This document shows, one piece after another, positions 1 through 7,545 of a stretch of 64,000 bases of DNA. Each line of letters starts with the position of its first letter. Position 1 is the first letter of the stretch. Below the pieces are notes generated by a model, which worked only from the letters and a program-made list of their open reading frames with translations, was not told the origin of the DNA and did no database searches. Both the position numbers and the translations under genes were made by a program. The DNA is from Gp6-AA40 sp036274155 (GTDB lineage Bacteria > Acidobacteriota > Vicinamibacteria > Vicinamibacterales > UBA2999): the NCBI GenBank assembly GCA_036274155.1, contig DASUGH010000094.1, forward strand, positions 1 to 64,000, written 5' to 3'.

Positions 1-2
1 CG

Positions 3-1907
3 CTTCCAAACAATCTTGCCGGCGACAGCGGCGTGGTGCTCTCGCCCGACGGCCTGAAGATCGCGTTCGTGACCAGTCAGCCGGCGCAGATCTGGGTACG
101 TCCGCTCGAAGCCGCGCTCGCCGAACCGATCCCGAGCACGGAAGGCGTGACCGGCTCGAACATCTTCTGGTCGGCCGACAGTCAGGACATCGGCTTTTTC
201 GCGGACGGGAAGCTGAAGAGGGTGGCGGCGACCGGAGGACCTGCTCAGACGCTGACCGCCCTGCCCGGCGGTGGGAGCTACTCGGGAAGCTGGGGCGCCG
301 AGGGCGTGATCCTCGTAGCTGCCGAGACGACGCCAGGAGGTCCGCTCCTGCGTATCTCCACGGGCGGCGGCGGAGGCGAGGCGGCGCCGGCGACAGAGCT
401 GGACAAGGCGCGCAAGGAAACGTCGCACCGCTTTCCGCAGTTCCTTCCGGATGGCAGGCATTACATATTCCTCGCGACCGGTGCCGACGCGCGCGATCGC
501 GTGGCCTACGTTGGCGATCTCGAGTCGAAGGAACGCGTCAGGCTGCCGGGCATCGCCGCCGAAGCGAAATACTCCTCGAGCGGCCACCTCGTGTTCATCC
601 GCGACGGGGCCTTGATGGCTCAGGTCTTCGACGTGAAGGGCTTTGATCTCACAGGCGCACCGTTCTCGATCGCAGATCCGTTCTCGCCGCCCGCCGCTCT
701 GAGCTATCCGTTTTCCCTCTCGATGACCGGAACACTCGCGTTTAGAACGAATCCCGTTGGAGGCGGCGGGATTAGCGGAGGCAACACGCTGCTCGTCTGG
801 TTCGACAAGGGTGGCTCACGGCAGGAGCCTGCCGGCACCGAAGCGGAATTCCGGGGGCCGGAGCTCTCGGGCGACGGGAAGTTAGTGGCGTTCGGACGAG
901 GGGCGCCGTCCGACATCTGGATCCTCGACATTCCGAACGCGCGCACTGATCGACTGACCACTCACCCGGCTGACGATCAAAATCCGCGCTGGTCTCCTGA
1001 CGATACGAGGATCGCGTTCGACTCCGCTCGCGACGGCGTTGCCAACCTTTATATGCGCACCGTCGGCGTCGTCGGCGAGGACACGCTCGTGCTGAAGACC
1101 GAATCAGCGAAGGCTCTGTCCGACTGGACGCGCAATGGAAAGTATCTCGTCTACACACAGGACAACGATATCTGGGCGTTGCCGCTCACCCCCACTGACA
1201 GGGCTCAAGGAAAGAAGGATGATGGCAAAGTCGACGCACCGAAGCCGATTCAAGTTACCAAGACTCCCTTCATCGAGCTGACGCCGCGAGTATCGCCGGA
1301 TGGCCTCTGGGTAGCTTTCGCTTCGAACGAACCTGGAGAGTACCGCATTTACATCCAGTCGTTTCCCGAACCAACCGTGAAGCGGCTGGTGTCTCCTGCA
1401 GGTGGTCTCGAGCCGCGCTGGAGCCGGGACGGAAGGGAGCTTTTCTACTACACAGGCAACCAGTTCCCCTACGTCTCCGCAAGCGGGCAAGTGTGGGCCG
1501 CCTCTGTTGACGCGTCCGGACTCTCGCTGAAGGTCGGCGCCCCGTCGTTACGCGTGCAACGGGGCATTGCAGGGACGACCAGTTACAGCCTGACTCTTGA
1601 CAGACGCTTTTTGCTTCAGACGGGGCTCGGCGGCGGGGGTCGGGGCCTCGGCGGTCGGCCGGTGGGCACCAATCGCGAGCAACCGGTGATCACGTACTCG
1701 GCGCTTACGAGATCATTGCGGAGATCGGCGAAGGCGGGATGGGCGTGGTCTACCGCGCTCGCGACTCGAAGCTTGGCCGCGACGTGGCGGTCAAGGCGCT
1801 GCCCGAGATCTTCGCTTTGGACCCCGAACGCCTGGCCCGGTTCGACCGCGAGGCGCAGGTGCTGGCGACACTCAACCATCCCAACCTTGGCATCATTCAC
1901 GAACTGA
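3..1907 (+). CDS. PD40/TolB-like beta-propeller, C-terminal part of a Ser/Thr kinase-propeller protein (5' partial)
   Basis: The frame is open to the left window edge, so the N-terminus (expected kinase domain and membrane segment) lies outside. Visible are repeated propeller motifs of the PD40 type (LSPDG, FWSADS, RWSPDD, RVSPDG, RWSRDG), typical of the extracytoplasmic sensor half of acidobacterial kinases. It is closely similar along its length to the propeller of the next gene, for example the shared blocks VAATGGPAQ and SGHLVF.RDGALMAQ. Homology ends near base 1680 after FLLQTG. The last ~75 residues are Arg/Trp/Ser-rich and read the start of the next kinase out of frame, so they are probably not native sequence. 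The true C-terminus is therefore uncertain. The two genes look like a tandem duplication. Confidence 0.82.
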   Translation, partial: LPNNLAGDSGVVLSPDGLKIAFVTSQPAQIWVRPLEAALAEPIPSTEGVTGSNIFWSADSQDIGFFADGKLKRVAATGGPAQTLTALPGGGSYSGSWGAEGVILVAAETTPGGPLLRISTGGGGGEAAPATELDKARKETSHRFPQFLPDGRHYIFLATGADARDRVAYVGDLESKERVRLPGIAAEAKYSSSGHLVFIRDGALMAQVFDVKGFDLTGAPFSIADPFSPPAALSYPFSLSMTGTLAFRTNPVGGGGISGGNTLLVWFDKGGSRQEPAGTEAEFRGPELSGDGKLVAFGRGAPSDIWILDIPNARTDRLTTHPADDQNPRWSPDDTRIAFDSARDGVANLYMRTVGVVGEDTLVLKTESAKALSDWTRNGKYLVYTQDNDIWALPLTPTDRAQGKKDDGKVDAPKPIQVTKTPFIELTPRVSPDGLWVAFASNEPGEYRIYIQSFPEPTVKRLVSPAGGLEPRWSRDGRELFYYTGNQFPYVSASGQVWAASVDASGLSLKVGAPSLRVQRGIAGTTSYSLTLDRRFLLQTGLGGGGRGLGGRPVGTNREQPVITYSALTRSLRRSAKAGWAWSTALATRSLAATWRSRRCPRSSLWTPNAWPGSTARRRCWRHSTIPTLASFTN

Positions 1908-4447
1908 AGGAGGTCAATGGGGCGAAGTATCTGATCCTGGAGCTGGTGGAAGGCGAAACGCTTGCCGAACGCATCGAGCATGGCACGATTCCCGTCGACC
2001 AGGCGCTCGACATCGCCCTGCAGATTGCGCGCGGGGTGCAGGCGGCGCACGACAAGGGCATCGTCCATCGCGACCTCAAGCCGGCCAACGTGAAAATCAC
2101 GCCGGAAGGGCGCGTCAAGGTTCTCGATTTCGGTCTTGCGAAGATTCACGAGTCAGCGGCTGCGGACCAGAACCTGTCGTACTCGCCAACGCTCAGCGGC
2201 GGTCACCCGAGCTCGGGCCTCGTCATCGGCACTGCGGCATACATGAGCCCAGAGCAGGCGCGCGGCAAAGAGCTCGATCGTCGGGCCGACGTGTGGGCGT
2301 TCGGCTGCATCCTGTTCGAGATGCTCACCGGCCGTCAGCTGTTTCCGACGGGCGAGACGGTGTCGGACACGCTTGCCGGCATCCTCGTCGGTGAGCCCGA
2401 CCTGAAGGCGCTGCCTGCCACAACACCGCCCAAGATTCGCGCGCTCCTGGAGCGCTGCCTTCGCAAGGACGAGCGCCGTCGCCTGCGTGACATCGGCGAC
2501 GCACGGGTGGCGCTCGAGGAAGCGCGCAGCGAATCGGAAGCGACTGCTGCGGCGGCTGCCATCGCCGTTGCGCCTCGTCATCGCGAAATCGCGTTCGGCG
2601 CCCTCGCGATGGTCTTTCTCCTGACCGCGACGGGCCTGGCAGCGCGTCTGTTCTTCAAGCCGAGTCCTCACGTGCATCCAGTCCGCCTCGACCTGGGCGT
2701 ACTCGTCGGCGTGCCGAACAGCTTTTATCTCTCGCCTGATGGCCGCAAGCTCGCGTTCGTGTCCGCCCCCCAGGCAAACGCCCGGATCTGGGTTCGCTCC
2801 CTCGACGCCGCCACCGCAGATCCGATACCAAGCACCGAAGGAATCGCCTCGAGTCCAACGTTCGGCCCAAACGCCAACGCCGGCCAAAACAACAACCTGT
2901 TCTGGTCTGCCGACAGCCGGTATATAGGGTTCGTCGCGGAAGGAAAGCTGAAGAAAGTTGCCGCGACAGGAGGTCCCGCTCAAGAGCTGGCCACGCTGCC
3001 AGCCGGCAACTACTTCGGCACCTGGAACAATGACGATGTCATACTCGTGGCCGGCGACGGCCCCGGGGGACCCCTTCTGCGTGTTCCAGCCGGTAGCGGA
3101 CAACCGATGCCGGAAACGGAGCTCGACAAGTCACGGAAAGAGCAGTCGCATCGGTACCCGCACTTCCTGCCGGATGGCAAGCATTACCTCTATCTCTCCA
3201 CCGGCGCCGACGCACGCGATCGCATCGTCTACGTTGGAACGCTCGGCTCGAGGGATCGACACCCGCTGCCCGGCATTGCTGCTGAAGTGAAGTATTCGAG
3301 TGGCCACCTCGTGTTCGTGCGCGATGGCGCCTTGATGGCCCAGAAGTTCGATCTCAAACGCCTGGAATTGGTGGGCGACGCGTTCACGATTGCCGACCGG
3401 TTCGCCCCCCCTGCTGCGCTCACCTGGACGTTCTCGGCTTCTGTGAACGGAATCCTAGCGTATCGGACCTCCCCCGGAGGCTTGCAGGCGCCGAATGCGG
3501 AACTCGTGTGGTACGACCGCAAAGGTGCCCGGCTCTCCGTGGCAGCACCGGAGGGCGATTACGAAGGTCCGGAACTATCACCCAAGGGGCAGTTGGTGGC
3601 ATTCACACGCAGTGGCGATATCTGGTGGCGTGATATCGAAAAAAACCGGCAAACGAATCTGACCACCGACCTCGGCAACGACCAGAACCCGCGCTGGTCG
3701 CCTGATGAAGCGACCATCGCCTTCGACTCGACGCGGGACAGCGGCGCGGGCATCTACGAACGCGCCGTTGGCGTCGTCGGCAGCGACAAGCTGTTGTACA
3801 AGTCCGACGGAGCGAAGTCACTGACACTCTCCGACTGGTCACAAGACGGAAAGTACCTGGCCTTCGTGCAGGACGGCGATGTGTGGGTGCTGCCGGTGAC
3901 GAGCGATAGGCCCGGCGAACACAAACCCGCAGGAAAGCCGATTCAGGTGACGAAGACCTCGTTCACCGAGAGCCTTCCGCGAATCTCGCCCGAGAGCCGC
4001 TGGATTGCCTACATCTCGAACAAGTCGGGAGCCAATGAAGTGTACATTCAGTCGTTTCCTGAGCCTGGAGTCGAGCAGCAGATCTCTGCCGGCGCCGGTG
4101 CGAACGCCGCGAACGCTCAGGCGCAACCACGTTGGAGTCGGAACGGCAAGGAACTGTTCTATTTCATAGGAGCCACCGGGATCGGGCCGCGATTCATGTC
4201 GGTCTCGATCAAACCTACGGGCGGCGCGCTCAACGCCGCTGCGCCGGCGTCCATCTTCGGCCACCCGGCGCCGCGACCGCCGTTCAGCAGCGTGTTCAGC
4301 GTGACGATAGATGACCGTTTTCTTCTGCAGCTTGCTCCGAACCTGGCACCCGCCACACCTGGCGGCCAGACCACCAACGTTGCCCCCGGTGCAACCAGCG
4401 GGATCGCACTCATCCTCGACTGGGCATCGGCCAATCGAGAGCCGTAG
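1739..4447 (+). CDS. Ser/Thr protein kinase with PD40 beta-propeller; start codon problem
   Basis: A PknB-type kinase domain is followed by a membrane segment (about residues 285-305) and a PD40 propeller. Kinase marks are VAVK (ATP lysine), HRDLKPAN (catalytic loop, near residue 110), DFGLAK and GTAAYMSPEQ. Start at 1739 is the first ATG, but it falls inside the glycine-rich loop. In-frame homology (LGAYEIIAEIGEGGMG) begins by 1694, and the frame stays open back to a stop at 1598-1600 without any ATG, GTG, TTG or CTG. The natural start is therefore lost, or the gene is fused or frameshifted with the upstream paralog. It likely phosphorylates cytoplasmic proteins in response to an extracytoplasmic cue. 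The 3' end overlaps the convergent methyltransferase gene by 38 bp. Confidence 0.88.
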   Translation: MGVVYRARDSKLGRDVAVKALPEIFALDPERLARFDREAQVLATLNHPNLGIIHELKEVNGAKYLILELVEGETLAERIEHGTIPVDQALDIALQIARGVQAAHDKGIVHRDLKPANVKITPEGRVKVLDFGLAKIHESAAADQNLSYSPTLSGGHPSSGLVIGTAAYMSPEQARGKELDRRADVWAFGCILFEMLTGRQLFPTGETVSDTLAGILVGEPDLKALPATTPPKIRALLERCLRKDERRRLRDIGDARVALEEARSESEATAAAAAIAVAPRHREIAFGALAMVFLLTATGLAARLFFKPSPHVHPVRLDLGVLVGVPNSFYLSPDGRKLAFVSAPQANARIWVRSLDAATADPIPSTEGIASSPTFGPNANAGQNNNLFWSADSRYIGFVAEGKLKKVAATGGPAQELATLPAGNYFGTWNNDDVILVAGDGPGGPLLRVPAGSGQPMPETELDKSRKEQSHRYPHFLPDGKHYLYLSTGADARDRIVYVGTLGSRDRHPLPGIAAEVKYSSGHLVFVRDGALMAQKFDLKRLELVGDAFTIADRFAPPAALTWTFSASVNGILAYRTSPGGLQAPNAELVWYDRKGARLSVAAPEGDYEGPELSPKGQLVAFTRSGDIWWRDIEKNRQTNLTTDLGNDQNPRWSPDEATIAFDSTRDSGAGIYERAVGVVGSDKLLYKSDGAKSLTLSDWSQDGKYLAFVQDGDVWVLPVTSDRPGEHKPAGKPIQVTKTSFTESLPRISPESRWIAYISNKSGANEVYIQSFPEPGVEQQISAGAGANAANAQAQPRWSRNGKELFYFIGATGIGPRFMSVSIKPTGGALNAAAPASIFGHPAPRPPFSSVFSVTIDDRFLLQLAPNLAPATPGGQTTNVAPGATSGIALILDWASANREP

Positions 4448-5180
4448 GCTTTCGTACCTTCCAGATGTGCTCCGCCGGCCACCTCGATGCCCAGGCGAGC
4501 GACACGTAGTCCGAATACGTCGTCGTTGCTGCCGGAGGAGGCTGGAGCTCGATCAGATCTTCGACGACCAGGGAGTGGCGACGAAACAGCCGGATCCACT
4601 CGCCATATGTCAGCTGGTAGGTCACGCTGCTGCCATCGTCGAGCGGACCGAGCGTGAAGTAGTCGAGCTGCAGCCGATCGGTGACGACGCCGGCGGCGAG
4701 GTCCTCGCAGATGTCGCGAATCGGCGTGGACATGCAGAACGCGAACAGCCCGCCGGCGGCGAGCACACGCGACGCCTCGGGAACGATGCCGGACGGCGGC
4801 GCGAATGTGGCGGCGCCGTGATCGCAGAACACGACGTCGAAGCTGCCGTCGGCAAACGGGAGGCTGACGGCATCTCCTTGAACGAGACACGACGACAGAT
4901 TCCTGGCGCCCGCCAGTCGATTGGCATGAGCAAGCTGCTGCTCGGAAAGATCCACTCCGACAGCGCGAACGCCCCGCTCGCGCAGCGCAAGCGTCCACTG
5001 CGCCGCGCCGCAGCCCAACTCGAGCACCCGCCGACCCTCGACCGGTTCGAGCGCCGAGATCTCGCTCTCGGGAATTCGCCACACACCCCAGGCGAGCGGC
5101 GCACGATCGAGCGCGGCGCCGTTCTGCCGCTGGTAGTCGTCGCTCGTACGGTTCCAGAAGAGACGATTGTTCGAAGACAC
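4410..5180 (-). CDS. Class I SAM-dependent methyltransferase
   Basis: A 256-residue cytoplasmic protein with the Rossmann methyltransferase signature VLELGCGAAQ (motif I), GVDLSEQQL (acidic end of beta 2), GDAVSLPFADGSFD (motif II/III) and a Methyltransf_11-like fold. The substrate cannot be named. I chose the GTG at 5180 (reading SSNNRLFWNRTSDDYQ) because homologs usually begin with such a run. A longer GTG start at 5234 would translate a short dispersed DNA repeat into the N-terminus. No good Shine-Dalgarno is visible for either. The 3' end overlaps the convergent kinase gene. Confidence 0.88.
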   Translation of the reverse strand: MSSNNRLFWNRTSDDYQRQNGAALDRAPLAWGVWRIPESEISALEPVEGRRVLELGCGAAQWTLALRERGVRAVGVDLSEQQLAHANRLAGARNLSSCLVQGDAVSLPFADGSFDVVFCDHGAATFAPPSGIVPEASRVLAAGGLFAFCMSTPIRDICEDLAAGVVTDRLQLDYFTLGPLDDGSSVTYQLTYGEWIRLFRRHSLVVEDLIELQPPPAATTTYSDYVSLAWASRWPAEHIWKVRKPTALDWPMPSRG

Positions 5181-5198
5181 GGAAATAAATGGGGAAAT

Positions 5199-5222
5199 GA
5201 CGGATTTACGGATTGACGGATA
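5199..5222. repeat. Short dispersed repeat (TCCGTCAAT-type), copy 1
   Basis: Read on the minus strand this carries tandem ATCCGTCA/ATCCGTAA words. The same words recur at 5283-5332 and 15931-16012, always between genes. It sits just upstream of the preferred methyltransferase start. Confidence 0.6.
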
Positions 5223-5282
5223 CCGAGTAATCACGTGACGATGACGGCCGCGAAGAGCCTTCCAGACATTTTTGACGTCGCC

Positions 5283-5332
5283 GATTCGTCAATCCGTCAA
5301 TTGAAATCCGTAGATTCGTCAATTCGTCATTT
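5283..5332. repeat. Short dispersed repeat (TCCGTCAAT-type), copy 2
   Basis: A run of GATTCGTCAATCCGTCAA and similar words between the methyltransferase and the acyl-CoA-dehydrogenase-like gene. It belongs to the same word family as 5199-5222 and 15931-16012. Imperfect tandem octamers are visible; no coding content is supported. Confidence 0.65.
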
Positions 5333-5338
5333 CATGTT

Positions 5339-6520
5339 TCAAGTCTTCTTTCCGTCGACCAGGTCCAGGAACGCCCAGCGTTTGCCTTCGACCAGTCCGG
5401 CCAGCAGGCTGCCGGTGTTGCGGAAGACCAGCGGCGCCGACGTGATGTGCTGCGTGCCTGCGTGCATGTCGCGAAACAGGCGTTGAATCGTGCCGGCGCG
5501 CAGTGCCACCGTGCCGGCTGCTGAATACACGAACTCGGCGACGTCGTGACAGCTCCACGTGATGTTGGCCAGCGCGAGCCGCATCAGCGTTTGACGATGG
5601 AGGTCGATCCGCTCGCCGCGCTCGAGCGCCTGCGTCACCTCGCCCCACGTCTCGTACACGAACGCCCGCGCCGAACGGTACTTCGCTTCGGCCCTGGCGT
5701 ACTGTTCCTGGAACGCCTCGCTCTGGGCGAGCGTCCCGGGACGCCCGATGCCTGACCGAACCTTCTTCGTCATCTCGTCGAGCAGCCGGCGCCCGATGCC
5801 GCATGCCCACCCGGAGTGGCAGATCAGGGCGAATCCGATGACGCCGATCTTATAGAGCGCGCCGCCGCGCCTTGGCGACTCCGTGGCCGCGAAGTGCGTG
5901 TAGGCTTCGGGGACGAACACGCCGTCGGTCGTGTAGTCGATGCTGCCCGTTCCGCGCAGACCAAGCACATCCCAGTTCTCGATGAGCGTCGCCTTGCCGA
6001 CCGGGAGCACGAAGATCCGCGGCTCGCCGCTTCCCTCGATGAGGCCGAGCGTGTGAATGTGCGTGGCGTGCTTGATTCCCGACGCGAAGCTCCACGCCCC
6101 CGTGAGGGCAAACCCGCCGGCGCGCGGAACGGCATTGCCCGGTCTGGTGCCCTGCCCTGCAATCACCGGCAACCGCTCGCCGCCGAAGAGCTCGTCGACC
6201 GCTGAGTCCGCAAGATACGCGGCGCCAGTACCGACCGCGAGCGCTGCCGCCATCAACACCCACCCCGCGGACGGGTCGCCGTACGAGACGTTCTCGATGA
6301 CCTGCAGCGACGAAACCGGATCGAGCTCCGCGCCGCCGCGAATCGAGCGCGGCACCCACATCCCGAACAACCCCTCGCGATGCAGCGCCTCGACCACCGG
6401 CGCAGACAGTTGGCCGTCCCGATCTCCGCTCACCGCATGCTCGTCAGCGATGGCCGCAACTGTTTTCGCTCGTCCCGGCAGATCGGCAGCCGTCGTCGCC
6501 GCTTTTACGATGCTTGTCAT
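5339..6520 (-). CDS. Acyl-CoA dehydrogenase-like flavoprotein (possibly flavin-dependent monooxygenase, HsaA/HpaB-like)
   Basis: A 393-residue protein with the all-alpha N-terminus, beta middle domain and helical C-terminal domain of the acyl-CoA dehydrogenase superfamily. Visible marks are LHREGLFGMWVP, YGDPSAGWVLM, GGFALTGAWSFASG, the DVLGLRGTGSIDY block of the middle domain, and a C-terminal RDMHAGTQHI segment like those of group D flavin monooxygenases. The active-site Glu of true acyl-CoA dehydrogenases is not obvious, so a reduced-flavin-dependent hydroxylase of a phenolic or steroid-like substrate is an alternative. Start: ATG with GAGG about 8 nt upstream. No reductase partner is adjacent. 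Confidence 0.88.
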   Translation of the reverse strand: MTSIVKAATTAADLPGRAKTVAAIADEHAVSGDRDGQLSAPVVEALHREGLFGMWVPRSIRGGAELDPVSSLQVIENVSYGDPSAGWVLMAAALAVGTGAAYLADSAVDELFGGERLPVIAGQGTRPGNAVPRAGGFALTGAWSFASGIKHATHIHTLGLIEGSGEPRIFVLPVGKATLIENWDVLGLRGTGSIDYTTDGVFVPEAYTHFAATESPRRGGALYKIGVIGFALICHSGWACGIGRRLLDEMTKKVRSGIGRPGTLAQSEAFQEQYARAEAKYRSARAFVYETWGEVTQALERGERIDLHRQTLMRLALANITWSCHDVAEFVYSAAGTVALRAGTIQRLFRDMHAGTQHITSAPLVFRNTGSLLAGLVEGKRWAFLDLVDGKKT

Positions 6521-6580
6521 CTCGACCTCATGTGAGTTCGAGACAGCGTAGCATTTCCTTCCGCGATGGTCCGGCTGGAC

Positions 6581-7420
6581 CTACTCCTTCTGGCCCGCCC
6601 CCACCTCCCGCGTCACCGGATCCTGCAGCCGTTCTTCCGTCTTCACTTCGAACCGACGGAAGTTGGTGTACCTCGCTGTGGCATCCGGCTTCTCCGTCCG
6701 CATCTCAATCGGGACCATCACGCCCAGACGCTTGTCCGGTGCGAATCTGGTGACAATCTTCGTGACGTCCCGTCCGTCGCGCACCTCGAGGTCCGTCTGC
6801 AGCACGCGGCCCGTCACTGTATCAATCCATGCGGTGCCGCGCGTCGGCACGTTCTGATTGGCGAAGGGGCCCGACTGAATCAATGTCGGTCTGGCGGTCT
6901 CGACGAACGTGAGCCCCTTCACAGTACGCGGCCACTCTTTTCCCGCATCCTTCTCACCGAACCGGAACCGCGACTGATAGGACGTCTGAAGAAGGCCGAT
7001 GGCGTAGAGCGGATTGAGCACCGCCGGCACGTGCGGAGCGCTGTCGGCGGCGATTTGGAGTGCGCGCTCCTGCGCATCCTCGAAGCCCTGCTCGAACAGA
7101 TCGCTCAGGCGTTCCTTGCGGCCTGTTCTTGGTTGGCCATTCACCATCGTCACGTCGCGAAACGTGAGGAACTGGCGGCGCGATCCTGGATACCGCACCA
7201 GCAGCAGCTCGGAGCGCACGGTTTGCGCCGGCTTGCGGAACTCGAAGTCCTCCTGCGCCACCACGTTCGACAGCTGCTCGACGAACCCGCGGACGTAGGT
7301 CGCAGCAAGGCGCGGCAGATCGGGCGCCTTCTGGGCGCGCGCTGTGTGAGAGACCACCAGCACGACCGCTATCAGCAGGCCAGCCAGGTTGCCGCGAGGA
7401 CGCGTGCGACGTGGGTTCAC
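6581..7420 (-). CDS. Secreted hypothetical protein
   Basis: About 279 residues from a GTG start at 7420, which places a clean signal peptide (LLIAVVLVVSHTARAQ) at the N-terminus. The longer reading frame to 7639 would run into the divergent VWFA gene and has an Arg/Pro-rich, non-native look. The mature part (ATYVRGFVEQLSNVVAQEDF onward) has alternating beta-rich segments and a C-terminal stretch (DKRLGVMVPIEMRTEK) resembling conserved acidobacterial secreted proteins of unknown role that often neighbour VWFA-related genes. No catalytic motif is seen. It is divergent from the VWFA gene and shares its upstream region. Confidence 0.75.
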   Translation of the reverse strand: MNPRRTRPRGNLAGLLIAVVLVVSHTARAQKAPDLPRLAATYVRGFVEQLSNVVAQEDFEFRKPAQTVRSELLLVRYPGSRRQFLTFRDVTMVNGQPRTGRKERLSDLFEQGFEDAQERALQIAADSAPHVPAVLNPLYAIGLLQTSYQSRFRFGEKDAGKEWPRTVKGLTFVETARPTLIQSGPFANQNVPTRGTAWIDTVTGRVLQTDLEVRDGRDVTKIVTRFAPDKRLGVMVPIEMRTEKPDATARYTNFRRFEVKTEERLQDPVTREVGAGQKE

Positions 7421-7545
7421 GGATGGTCGGCTTCCCTCGAAGCCGGGACGCTGGCCGGATCGTAATCCAACAACGAACGATTGACCCACATCGAACGAAG
7501 AAACAGAGGGCCCTTTCAGGCTCCTCGAGGTGCTAGGATTCCAAC
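7421..7545. promoter_or_regulatory. Divergent intergenic region
   Basis: A 125-bp region between two divergent secreted-protein genes. It must hold both promoters, but no convincing -35/-10 pair can be picked by eye. AGGA lies just before the GTG at 7546. Confidence 0.4.

Noticed and set aside
4311..5216. 301-residue plus-strand frame across the methyltransferase gene
   Set aside because: Antisense to a gene with clear methyltransferase motifs; Arg/His-rich composition and no family resemblance. High GC gives long antisense frames.
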